Assembly (NCBI RefSeq): GCF_001425085.1
Contig: NZ_LMDN01000001.1
Location: forward strand, 22,364-86,363
DNA length: 64,000 nucleotides
Source of the DNA: Leifsonia sp. Root4
Lineage (GTDB): Bacteria; Actinomycetota; Actinomycetes; Actinomycetales; Microbacteriaceae
Reading direction: 5' to 3'
Position numbers and translations under genes: made by a program. Positions 34,368 through 43,017 of the stretch are shown here, piece after piece. Within the stretch, counting starts at the first letter, position 1. Each line of letters opens with the position of its first letter. A model generated the notes under the pieces. It did no database searches. It saw only the letters and a program-made list of their open reading frames with translations, and was not told the origin of the DNA.

Positions 34368-37300
34368 CTAGCTCGCCAGCTCCTCGCGCTCTCCGCGTTC
34401 GGCAGCGACGCGCTGCCCGACGACGGCGGAGACGCCGTCCTGCCGCATCGAGACGCCGTAGAGGGCGTCGGCGATCTCCATGGTGCGCTTCTGGTGCGTG
34501 ATCACGATGAGCTGGCTGGTCTCGCGCAGATCCTGGAAGATCGTGAGCAGGCGGCCGAGGTTCGCGTCATCGAGCGCAGCCTCGACCTCGTCCATGATGT
34601 AGAACGGGCTGGGCCTGGCCTTGAAGATCGCGATCAGCAGCGCGACGGCCGCCAGCGAGCGTTCACCACCGGACAGCAGCGAGAGCCGCTCGATCTTCTT
34701 CCCGGCCGGCTTCACAGACACCTCGATGCCGGTGGTGAGCATGTCATCCGGATTCGTGAGCGTGATGCTGCCGGTTCCTCCGGGGAACAGGATCGGGAAC
34801 ACCCGCCCGAACGCCTCCTTCGTGTCCTCGAAGGCGGCCGCGAAGATGGTCTGCATCTTCTCGTCGATCTCCTCGATGATCGTGAGCAGATCGGCGCGGG
34901 TCTTGGTGAGGTCGGTGAGCTGTTCGCTGAGGAAGAGGTGGCGCTGCTCGAGCGCTGCGAACTCCTCGAGGGCGAGCGGGTTCACCCGTCCCAGCTGGGC
35001 GAAGGTGCGTTCGGCCTTCTCGAGCCTGCGCTTTTGTTCCGCCTTGTCGAACCGGCCGGGTTCGCCGCCCTCGACCTCGGCAGGGATCTCGACGTCCGGG
35101 CCGTACTCGGCGATCAGCACGTCCTCGGTGAGTCCGAGTTCCGAGCCGGCGCGCTCGAGCAGGCTGGAGAGGTGGAGTTTCTTCTCGTAGATCTGCAGCT
35201 CGAGGCCGTGCACGTTCTCCGTGATGGTGCCGAGCCGCTCGCGGAGCGCCGCCTCCTCGCGGCGGAGCGTTGCCAGTTCCTCGTTCTCTGATGCCCGTTT
35301 GGTCTCGGCCGTCGTCAGCTCGACGCGGGCTTCTGCCACGGAGGCGTCGACGGATGCGAGGATCTCCGGCAGCGCGTCGACGACGGCGGTGGCGGCATCC
35401 ACCTGGCGGCGACGGATGACGGCCCTGCGGGCTGCCTCCTCCGCAGCGGCGCGCTCCTGCTCCCGCTGGAGCGTCAGCGCCTCGCGGCGCGCCTCCTCCG
35501 CCCGTGCACGTTCGCGCGCCGTCTCGAGACTGAGGCGCGCCTCGATCTCGGCCTCACGGGAGTGCTCGAGCTCGGCGTGGAGCGTGTCGCGGGTCGTGAC
35601 GTCGAGCAGTGGCCGGGGCCGGGCGCGCGCCGTCTCGAGTTCGGATTTCGCCTTCTGTGCGGCGGCCTCGGCCTCGGCGACCCTGGCAGAGGCCAGAGTG
35701 AGGGAGTTGCCGAGTCGGTCGAACTCCGCGACGGACGCCTCGAACTGCACACGGGCGCGGTTGAGCTTCTCGGTCTGGGTCGCGAGCTTGGAGTCGAATT
35801 CGCGCAGGGTGGCGAGCGCCGCCTGCGACCCGGTCTTCGCGTTCTGGTGGATGACGCGCTGCTCGGTGAGCGCGAAGCGGGCTCGCTCGATCAGTGAGGT
35901 CACCTCGTCCAGCCGCTCGGCGGCGGCGTCCCGCTCGGCCAACAGCTCGATGCGACCCTGCTTGCCACCGGAACCGCCGCGCAGCACGTACTCGGTGAGG
36001 ACGTCGCCGTCGCGGGTGACGATCGTCACCGGCGCACCGACGGACGCGGCGTTCAGCCGCGGCGCCGCGGCGCGAGCGGCGGCCAGGTCGTCGGCGATCA
36101 CGACGTGGGCGAGCACACCGAGCACTCCGGGAGGCGCGGTGATGACGGACGCCGCGCTGGTGATGCCGTCGAGCTCTGGCCAGCGGACCCCGGTCGCCGC
36201 GGCATCCGAGCCCTGTTCGGCGTGCGGTTCGGCGTGCGGTTCGGCGATGACGAGCTCCACCCGGCCGAGAGCGTGCGCGCCGGCGTGTGCGACCGCCTCG
36301 TGCGCCGCGTCGCGGCTCTCCACCAGCACGGCGTCGGCCAAGGTGCCGAGCGCGGCGGCGACGGCGGTCTCGAAGCCCGGCGTGACCTGCACGCTCTCGG
36401 CGACGAGCCCACGCACCCCAGCGAGCCCGGCGGCGAGCAGCTCGGCCGAGCCGTCCTTGACGTCGAGGGCCCGCGAGAGCGCGCTCACCTTGGCGGCGAG
36501 GGCGTCGCGTTCGCGCTCCGTGACGTGCAATTCGTCGCGCAGCCGTTCGATCTCCCCCTCGGCGACCGTGACCTCCCGCTGGGCGAGCTCGTACGCCTCG
36601 TCGAGGTCGGTCTCGCCCGCCTCACTCTGCTCGGCGGCGGCCTCGAGCTCGCCGAGGTCCCGCTCGGCCCTGGCCCTGCGCTCGGCAGCGGCCTCAGAGG
36701 CGTTCTGTTGCCGCAGCACCTCGCCGCGCACTGCGGCGAGACGCGAGGCGGCGGTGTCGGACTGCCCGGTGAGCTGGGTGATCTCCAGATCGTGGCGGGA
36801 GACGAGGGCGCTCTGCGCCGCGATCTCCTCATCGACGGCGTCGAGCCGGGTTCGCGCGGCGACCGTTGCGTCCTGGGCGGAGCGGAGGGCGGCTTCGGCC
36901 GCCGCCAGCTTCTCACGCAGCCGCTCCACCTCCTCCTGTGCCTCCGTCACCATCGACTGGGTCACGCCGGGGCCGACGCCCGGGCTCCCCGTCTCGCGCC
37001 CGAGCAGCGCGATGCGCTGATTGGCGAGGGTGAACAGTCCGCGCAGCCGTTCCTGCACCGATTCGAGGCCGAAACTGGTGCGGCGCGCAACGTCGACGGC
37101 ATCGCCGAGCTGAGCCTGTTCGAGGCGCTGCACCCGCAACTGCTTCTGCTCGAGCTGCTCCTGCAGCACGATGCGCTCGCTGTGCCGTTCGTGTTCCGTC
37201 CGTGTGAAATCGTCGAGTGCGCGTCGCAGCCCGACGACCTCGTCGGCGAGCAGGCGTGCGCGTGCATCGCGCACCACGGCGGCGATCGACTGTGCTTCGC

Positions 37301-37937
37301 GGGCGATCTCGGCCTGCTTGCCGAGGGGCTTGAGCTGGCGCCGGATCTCGCCGGCGAGGTCGCTGAGCCTGGTCAGGTTGGCCTGCATCGCGTCGAGCTT
37401 GCGCAGCGTCTTCTCTTTGCGGCGGCGGTGCTTCAGGATGCCGGCGGCCTCCTCGATGAAGCCGCGGCGGTCCTCTGGGCTCGCTCGCAGCACGGCGTCG
37501 AGCTGTCCCTGGCCGACGATGACGTGCATCTCACGGCCGAGGCCGGAATCGCTCAGCAGCTCCTGCACGTCGAGCAGCCGGCATCCACGGCCATTGATCG
37601 CGTACTCACTGGCGCCGTTGCGGAACAGGGTTCGGCTGATCGTGACCTCGGAGTACTCGATCGGCAGGGCGCCGTCGGAGTTGTCGATCGTGAGGGTGAC
37701 CTCCGCCCGCCCCAGCGGGCCCCGCGTCGAGGTGCCCGCGAAGATGACGTCTTCCATCTTGCCGCCGCGGAGCGTCTTCGCGCCCTGCTCCCCCATCACC
37801 CAGGCGAGGGCGTCGACGACGTTGGACTTGCCGGATCCGTTCGGCCCCACGACGCAGGTGACGCCGGGTTCGAAGGCGAAAGTGGTCGGCTGTGCAAAGG
37901 ACTTGAACCCCTTCAGGGTCAGGCTCTTCAGGTACAC
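34368..37937 (-). CDS. smc: Chromosome segregation ATPase SMC
   Basis: Condenses and aligns sister chromosomes. The 1189-residue protein has the full SMC layout: N-terminal ATPase half with Walker A GPNGSGKSNV (31-40), coiled coil to about 500, hinge (about 500-660), returning coiled coil, and the C-terminal half with signature LSLLSGGERSLAAVALL and Walker B FYIMDEVEAALDDANL. The R-loop and QGQLDAVL region are present. GTG start. The hinge carries a short duplicated EPHAEPHA stretch caused by a 12-base repeat. mutM and rnc, its usual neighbours, lie more than 10 kb away behind an accessory block. Confidence 0.97.
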   Translation of the reverse strand: MYLKSLTLKGFKSFAQPTTFAFEPGVTCVVGPNGSGKSNVVDALAWVMGEQGAKTLRGGKMEDVIFAGTSTRGPLGRAEVTLTIDNSDGALPIEYSEVTISRTLFRNGASEYAINGRGCRLLDVQELLSDSGLGREMHVIVGQGQLDAVLRASPEDRRGFIEEAAGILKHRRRKEKTLRKLDAMQANLTRLSDLAGEIRRQLKPLGKQAEIAREAQSIAAVVRDARARLLADEVVGLRRALDDFTRTEHERHSERIVLQEQLEQKQLRVQRLEQAQLGDAVDVARRTSFGLESVQERLRGLFTLANQRIALLGRETGSPGVGPGVTQSMVTEAQEEVERLREKLAAAEAALRSAQDATVAARTRLDAVDEEIAAQSALVSRHDLEITQLTGQSDTAASRLAAVRGEVLRQQNASEAAAERRARAERDLGELEAAAEQSEAGETDLDEAYELAQREVTVAEGEIERLRDELHVTERERDALAAKVSALSRALDVKDGSAELLAAGLAGVRGLVAESVQVTPGFETAVAAALGTLADAVLVESRDAAHEAVAHAGAHALGRVELVIAEPHAEPHAEQGSDAAATGVRWPELDGITSAASVITAPPGVLGVLAHVVIADDLAAARAAAPRLNAASVGAPVTIVTRDGDVLTEYVLRGGSGGKQGRIELLAERDAAAERLDEVTSLIERARFALTEQRVIHQNAKTGSQAALATLREFDSKLATQTEKLNRARVQFEASVAEFDRLGNSLTLASARVAEAEAAAQKAKSELETARARPRPLLDVTTRDTLHAELEHSREAEIEARLSLETARERARAEEARREALTLQREQERAAAEEAARRAVIRRRQVDAATAVVDALPEILASVDASVAEARVELTTAETKRASENEELATLRREEAALRERLGTITENVHGLELQIYEKKLHLSSLLERAGSELGLTEDVLIAEYGPDVEIPAEVEGGEPGRFDKAEQKRRLEKAERTFAQLGRVNPLALEEFAALEQRHLFLSEQLTDLTKTRADLLTIIEEIDEKMQTIFAAAFEDTKEAFGRVFPILFPGGTGSITLTNPDDMLTTGIEVSVKPAGKKIERLSLLSGGERSLAAVALLIAIFKARPSPFYIMDEVEAALDDANLGRLLTIFQDLRETSQLIVITHQKRTMEIADALYGVSMRQDGVSAVVGQRVAAERGEREELAS
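36215..36246. repeat. 12-bp tandem repeat in the smc hinge coding region
   Basis: gttcggcgtgcg occurs twice perfectly (36215-36226 and 36227-36238), followed by eight more bases of the unit. It stays in frame and adds four-residue repeats (AEPH) to a hinge loop of SMC. Confidence 0.85.
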
Positions 37938-38072
37938 GCGCCGCCTCGTCTTCTCGCCACAGCCGGATCTGTGCGGATATTGGCTCTACGGTACCGGAAC
38001 TCCGCCGGAATCCCGGGAAATCTGCGGGCGTCTCTGCTTGCCCTCACGGGATCGGCATGACGTAATGGAGAG

Positions 38073-39203
38073 ATGACGGATGACGGCGCGGCTCTGCTCG
38101 ACTCGATCGAGATCCGCGGCGTGCCGATTCCGCGCCGCCTCGGCACGGCGGACGCGATCCCGTTCGAGAAGGCCATGGAGTTCTCCGGCATGATCGAGGA
38201 GAGCATCTGGGGTCACCGGGACACCTGGCTCGGCCCGGAAACGTCGCTGCCGGAGTATCGTCCGAGCGCGTTCACCTGGCGCATGCCCCTTGCCGCGTGG
38301 CGGGGCGACGAGGTCGTCGGGCGCGGGATCGTGCGCTACGAGCTGAACGATGAGGCGCGCACCGCCTTCGTCTACGTCTCCAGCGATCCCGCCCTGCGTG
38401 GCAGGGGTCTCGGCAGCCGGCTGCTCGCCGAGACGGAACGCATCGCGGTATCCGCCGGGCGCACCTCGCTCAACAGCTACAGCGATCACCCGCTCGCCTC
38501 GCTGAGCGGGGTCGACGAGACCGTCCCGCGCCTCGCCGCGTCGGTCGGTGCCGCCGTCATCCCCGAGACCGATCCGAGCGCACGCTTCGCGATGAGACAC
38601 GGCTACACGCTGGCCCAGATCGAACGGGTGAGCGTCTTCGACCTCTCCAACGGCGAGCACGGACTCCCTGCGGTGCAGGGCGAGTTGGCGCGGGCCGTGC
38701 AGCACGCCGGCGACCGCTACGAGCTGCTCACCTGGGGCTCGGAGACGCCGGAGGAGTACATCGACTCGTACGCGGAGGCGAACAGCCACATGGCGACCGA
38801 TGCGCCGGCCGCCGACCTCGAGATCGACACGGAGACGTGGTCGGCCGATCGTGTGCGTGAGCACGAGAGCGAGGCGGAGGAGGCAGGCATGGAGCTGCTC
38901 CGCGTCGCCGTGCGCGACCGCACGGATGCCAGCATCGCGGCCTATTCGGAGCTGGAACTGCCCGCCGAGCACCCGAATCTCGCGTACCAGGCCGACACCA
39001 TCGTGCTCGCGGCCCACCGGGGGCACGGCCTCGGCATGCTCATGAAGGCGGCGAATCTGGTGAGCCTGGCCGAGGTCGCCCCGGCCAGGCGCCGGGTCTA
39101 CACCTGGAACGCCGACGAGAACGAGCACATGCTGCGCATCAACCACCAGCTCGGCTTCGAACTCATCGGCTACTCGGCGGCCTGGCAGAAGACGCTCGAC
39201 TAG
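38073..39203 (+). CDS. Double-domain GNAT acetyltransferase
   Basis: A 376-residue protein with two GNAT folds, similar in design to the mycothiol-synthase-like and Eis-like tandem proteins. The first fold has the acetyl-CoA loop DPALRGRGLGSRLLAETERIA (in part) near residue 110; the second has VLAAHRGHGLGMLMKAANL near residue 310 followed by NADENEHMLRINHQLGFELIGY, the ordinary ending of the family. It does not show the specific mycothiol synthase pattern clearly, so the substrate is unknown. GGAGAG precedes the ATG. Divergent from smc, it is the first gene of the accessory block. Confidence 0.78.
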   Translation: MTDDGAALLDSIEIRGVPIPRRLGTADAIPFEKAMEFSGMIEESIWGHRDTWLGPETSLPEYRPSAFTWRMPLAAWRGDEVVGRGIVRYELNDEARTAFVYVSSDPALRGRGLGSRLLAETERIAVSAGRTSLNSYSDHPLASLSGVDETVPRLAASVGAAVIPETDPSARFAMRHGYTLAQIERVSVFDLSNGEHGLPAVQGELARAVQHAGDRYELLTWGSETPEEYIDSYAEANSHMATDAPAADLEIDTETWSADRVREHESEAEEAGMELLRVAVRDRTDASIAAYSELELPAEHPNLAYQADTIVLAAHRGHGLGMLMKAANLVSLAEVAPARRRVYTWNADENEHMLRINHQLGFELIGYSAAWQKTLD

Positions 39204-39289
39204 CAGCGAGCAGCCACGGCCCTCCGCACGCCCCGAGCGGCCCCGCAGACACGGCCGCCCCGGCATCCCGCACTCCGGCATCAGATGCA

Positions 39290-39985
39290 GCCGGTCAGGT
39301 GGTCACTCGGCTTCGGTCGCGGCCTCGTTCCTCGGCTGCTCCCTCGAGCCAGCGTGAGTTTCAGCGGACGCTGGCGGCACCCATCCGCACGCTGGCTTGA
39401 GCGAGCGGCGCAGCGACGAAGGAGCAGCGACGCACGCGAAGCCCCGAGCGTTTCCGCAGAAACAGCGGCCACGGCACCCGAAGCAACCCGATCACGGACG
39501 GCACTCGGCTTCGGTCGCGGCCTCGTTCCTCGGCTGCTCCCGCGAGCCAGCGTGAGTTTCAGCGGACGCTGGCGGCACCCATCCGCACGCCGGCTCGAGC
39601 GAGCGGCGCAGCGACGAAGGAGCAGCGACGCACGCGAAGCCCTGAGCGGACCCGCAGACACGGCCGCCCCCGCATCCAGCACTCCGGCATCAGATGCAGC
39701 CTGTCAGGTGGTCACTCGGCTTCGGTCGCGGCCTCGTACCTCGGCTGCTCCCTCGAGCCAGCGTGAGTTTTCGCTGATCGGCCCTCCGCACGCTGGCTTG
39801 AGCGAGCGGCGCAGCGACGAAGGAGCAGCGACGCACGCGAAGCCCCGAGCGGATCCGCAGACACGGCCGCCCCGGCATCCTCACATGCAGCCGGTCAGGT
39901 GGTCACTCGGCTTCGGTCGCGGCCTCGTTCCTCGGCTGCTCCCTCGAGCCAGCGTGAGTTGTGCACGAACCAGCGTGAGTCACGA
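39290..39985 (+). repeat. Inverted-arm repeat array: four A arms, three B arms (cluster R3)
   Basis: A arms (about 55 bases, ctcggcttcggtcgcgg to ctcgagccagcgtgag) lie near 39306-39358, 39504-39556, 39714-39767 and 39906-39958. B arms (about 65 bases, cgcacgctgg to gaagccccgag) lie near 39386-39448, 39584-39646 and 39787-39849. A and the reverse complement of B are alike: both hold ctcg(a)gccagcgtg next to tcg/ctgctcc and cttcg blocks, so each A-B pair can fold back. Three A arms share an extra flank (atgcagcc, gtcaggtggtca). The 699-base gap between the GNAT and DUF2809 stops holds no gene; open frames on both strands are by-products. After the last A arm, ccagcgtgagt is repeated 21 bases further on. 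Confidence 0.88.
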
Positions 39986-40382
39986 GCAGAGTGCCGACCG
40001 CGCCGAAGAGGAGCGCGCCGCTCGCGTACGCCACGAGATCGAGCGCGGCGAAGCTGGTACCGAAGACGAGTCGGGCCGGCGGGAACACCGTGGCGAGCGC
40101 GGCCGGTAGGCCGGTGAGCTGCAGCAGCTCGATCACCACGGAGAGCATCCCGCCGAGTGCCGCGGCGAGCCAGACGCGGGCCCGTCGCCCAGAACCACCC
40201 CCGCCCAGCGCAAGCAACGGGTAGATCAGCAGGGCGAGCAGCACGGTGTAGAGCATTCCGCCGACGACATCGCCCAGTGGTCCGCCGAGCGCGAAACGCA
40301 CGATGAGGCCGATCGCCACCACCGCACAGACCGCCGCCAGCCACGGCAACACGCCGGTGCGGGCAGATCCGGCGTGCGTCAT
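39903..40382 (-). CDS. DUF2809-type membrane protein with a repeat-derived C-terminus
   Basis: A 159-residue protein with four to five membrane segments (starting about residue 10, 35, 70 and 118) and the DUF2809 pattern VVGGMLYTVLLALLIYPLL, VIELLQLTGLP, and FAALDLVAYASGALLFGA. Such proteins are of unknown function. The last 25 or so residues (VTHAGSCTTHAGSREQPRN in part) come from the tip of the neighbouring repeat: the reading frame runs straight into the A4 arm and stops just beyond it. The original stop codon was therefore probably lost or displaced when the repeat arrived. ATG start; the gene is convergent with the double-GNAT gene. Confidence 0.72.
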   Translation of the reverse strand: MTHAGSARTGVLPWLAAVCAVVAIGLIVRFALGGPLGDVVGGMLYTVLLALLIYPLLALGGGGSGRRARVWLAAALGGMLSVVIELLQLTGLPAALATVFPPARLVFGTSFAALDLVAYASGALLFGAVGTLLVTHAGSCTTHAGSREQPRNEAATEAE

Positions 40383-40586
40383 TTCCCCAGCCTAGGCGGC
40401 GCAGCAATACATGCCGTGACGTTATGGCTCACTTAATGGTGTGTAATAGAAGGACACCCGTCGACAACCATCGCGAGCACGTGAGGGCCCCGCCCACCGC
40501 CGTGGAATGGTTTGCATCGAACCGTGGTTGGACTCCGTGGGTAACACGATTACCCGCCCCATGCCCCGGTGCCAAGAATTGAGATC

Positions 40587-41351
40587 ATGACTGCATTGCC
40601 CACCATCGCCACCTCCGCCCTGCGGGAGCACGCCGCCTGGCGCGAGCAGCGCCTCAGCGCGCTCATCGCCCCGCAGGGCAATCTCGCCTTGGTCGAGACC
40701 CGGTGGCTTCCGAATGGTGAGCAGCTTGACGCAGACGACGCCCTCATCGGCCAGGCCGGCACGGTCACCGCCACCGTCCTGGAGCGCACGAACCTCGAGA
40801 CCGGCGAGCCGGAGCACGGTGTGCGCCTCTGGGACGCAGCCTCGCCGGCCATCCTGGCCTTCGACACGGTTCCGGCCTTCGACTACGACCCCGACTGGGT
40901 CATCGAGGCCGAGTTCACCCCCGTCGCCGATGACCGCACCATCCCGTTCGAGCACATTCGCGACAACGGCGGCTCTCGTTCGCTGGTCGTGCCCGGCGAC
41001 ATCCGCTTCGAGCACGACGGCACCGAGTACACGATGAGCGCGTTCGACGACGGAGGCACGCTGCTCCTCGTCTTCGGGGACGCCAGCAATGGCGCTGAGG
41101 GCGACGCGGGAACGTACGGCTCCGGCCGCTTCCTGTTCGTACAGCACAGCGACGGCGCGCGCTTCGACGGGCGTGGCAGCGCCGCAGGCGCGGTCACCCT
41201 CGACTTCAACCGGGCATTCGTTCCGCCGTGCGGATTCTCGGCCCAGTACAACTGCCCGCTTCCCCCCGCGCAGAACCGTTTCACCGGGCCCGTCGCCGCC
41301 GGCGAGCGCGTTGCCGCGTTCCGCGACGGCTTCGACATCTACACACTCTGA
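40587..41351 (+). CDS. DUF1684-family protein
   Basis: A 254-residue cytoplasmic protein. WREQRLSALIAPQGNLALVETRW opens it; further on FAYD-like FDTVPAFDYDPDWVIEAEF, then GTEYTMSAFDDGGTLLLVFGDA, GTYGSGRFLFV and the conserved end VTLDFNRAFVPPCGFSAQYNCPLPPAQNR fit DUF1684 (quoted in parts). The function is unknown, but these genes often lie beside transport or hydrolase genes. I prefer the ATG at 40587 over a GTG six codons before. The gene sits 69 bases upstream of the ABC importer operon in the same direction, so the protein may act on the imported compound. Confidence 0.75.
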   Translation: MTALPTIATSALREHAAWREQRLSALIAPQGNLALVETRWLPNGEQLDADDALIGQAGTVTATVLERTNLETGEPEHGVRLWDAASPAILAFDTVPAFDYDPDWVIEAEFTPVADDRTIPFEHIRDNGGSRSLVVPGDIRFEHDGTEYTMSAFDDGGTLLLVFGDASNGAEGDAGTYGSGRFLFVQHSDGARFDGRGSAAGAVTLDFNRAFVPPCGFSAQYNCPLPPAQNRFTGPVAAGERVAAFRDGFDIYTL

Positions 41352-41420
41352 GCACTCCGCTCCGAGCACCCACCGCTTTGCACCCCCAGCACCAGCCGCA
41401 CCACTAAACAGGAGAAACAC

Positions 41421-42920
41421 GTGAAGAGATCCACGGGCGCCATCGCCCTGTCCGTCGCCGCAGCCCTGGCGTTGTCCGGCTGCGCCGCAGGCGGCTCCAC
41501 CGAGAGCGGTGCGGATTCCGCAGACGCCGTCATCGAGATCGGCTCGCTCTACGAGCCGCAGAACCTCAGCAACGTCGACGGCGGTGGCCAGGGCGTGACC
41601 GAGGCGTTCACCGGCAACGTCTACGAGGGCCTCTATCGCCTGAGCGACGACGGCGAGGTCGAGCCTCTCCTCGCTGCGAGCAACACCGTGAGCGAGGACG
41701 GCCTCAACTACACCTTCACGCTGCAGGATGACGTCACCTTCCACTCCGGCGACCCGCTCACCGCCGCCGACGTCAAGTCGAGCATCGAGCGCGTCGTTGC
41801 GGAGGATTCGCAGTCGGCCCGCAAGAACAGCTTCGCGGTCATCTCCGACATCCAGACCCCGGATGACAAGACCGTCGCGATCACGCTCTCCGAGCCGTCG
41901 ATCTCCTTCATCTACAACCTCAGCTACATCTGGGTCGTCAACGACGCCGCAGAAGACCTGAAGACGTCGGAAGACGGCACCGGCCCGTACACGCTCGGCG
42001 ACTGGAAGCGCGGCAGCTCGCTCAGCCTCGACCGCTACAGCGACTACTGGGGCGACGCGGCATCCAACAAGGAAGTCGTTTTCAACTACTTCACGGATGC
42101 CACCGCGCTCAGCAACGCGCTCGTCACCGACCAGATCGACATCATCACGAGCGTGCAGAGCCCCGACCAGCTCAGCCAGTTCACCGACAACGCCGACTTC
42201 GTCGTGAGCGACGGCGACTCGACCACCAAGGAGCTCCTGGCGTTCAACGACAAGGTCGCCCCGTTCGACCAGGTCGCCGTGCGCAAGGCGGTCTACTCCG
42301 CGATCGACACCGAGAAGCTGCTCACCTCGATCTGGGGCGACTACGGCACCCTGATCGGCTCGATGGTTCCGCCGACCGACCCCTGGTACGAGGACCTCAC
42401 CCAGGTGAACCCCTACGACCCGGAGCTGTCCAAGACGCTCCTGGCCGAGGCCGGCCTGCCCAACGGCTTCGAGTTCACGCTCGACACCCCGAGCTACGAC
42501 CCGCACCCCGCCGTTGCCGAGTTCCTGCAGAGCGAGCTCGCCAAGGTCGGCATCACGGTGAACATCAACACGATCAGCGCCGACGAGTGGTACTCCAAGG
42601 TCTTCAAGGAGCGCGACTTCGAGGCCACCCTGCAGGAGCACGTGAACGACCGCGATGTGGTCTGGTACGGCAACCCCGACTTCTACTGGGGCTATGACAA
42701 CCCGCAGGTGACGCAGTGGGTCTCCGAGGCCGAGCAGGCCGCAAGCACCGACGAGCAGACCGCCAAGCTCAAGCTCGTCAACGAGCAGATCGCCGCGGAC
42801 GCCGCGAGCGTCTGGCTCTACCTCTACCCGCAGATCGTCGTCGCGAACAGCGACATCTCGGGCTACGGGGTCAACGGCCTCAACTCGCAGTTCTTCGTTT
42901 CGAAGATCGTGCGCGGCTAA
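41421..42920 (+). CDS. Peptide/nickel-type ABC transporter substrate-binding lipoprotein
   Basis: A 499-residue family 5 solute-binding protein. The signal peptide ends in the lipobox LSGC, making Cys21 the lipidated residue that anchors it outside the membrane. The family core is clear: GLYRLSDDGEVEPLLA, YTFTLQDDVTFHSGDPLTAADV, ALVTDQIDI, VRKAVYSAID and QSELAKVGITVNI. The ligand (peptide, opine, other) cannot be read from sequence. AGGAG stands before the GTG start. Followed after 97 bases by the permease genes. Confidence 0.92.
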   Translation: MKRSTGAIALSVAAALALSGCAAGGSTESGADSADAVIEIGSLYEPQNLSNVDGGGQGVTEAFTGNVYEGLYRLSDDGEVEPLLAASNTVSEDGLNYTFTLQDDVTFHSGDPLTAADVKSSIERVVAEDSQSARKNSFAVISDIQTPDDKTVAITLSEPSISFIYNLSYIWVVNDAAEDLKTSEDGTGPYTLGDWKRGSSLSLDRYSDYWGDAASNKEVVFNYFTDATALSNALVTDQIDIITSVQSPDQLSQFTDNADFVVSDGDSTTKELLAFNDKVAPFDQVAVRKAVYSAIDTEKLLTSIWGDYGTLIGSMVPPTDPWYEDLTQVNPYDPELSKTLLAEAGLPNGFEFTLDTPSYDPHPAVAEFLQSELAKVGITVNINTISADEWYSKVFKERDFEATLQEHVNDRDVVWYGNPDFYWGYDNPQVTQWVSEAEQAASTDEQTAKLKLVNEQIAADAASVWLYLYPQIVVANSDISGYGVNGLNSQFFVSKIVRG

Positions 42921-43017
42921 GAATCACCGCCACAGCGCTGGGCCGGGTGACGCGATTGTGCGCTCCCGGCCCAGCGCTGCGTCATCCCCGTGCCCCACGC
43001 GCTAGCCTGAAATCTCC

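Noticed and set aside
39285-40109. Open frame of 274 codons through the repeat array, and similar frames at 3-554 and 17412-18878
   Set aside because: They translate the repeat arms (for example GRGLVPRLLPRASVS again and again). The repeat exists in both orientations and any frame; no start site or family domain is seen.
40415-40450. Promoter for the DUF1684/importer operon in the A/T-richer stretch (tggtgtgtaatag)
   Set aside because: A -10-like box is possible but no -35 box lies at a suitable distance, so I did not list it as a feature.
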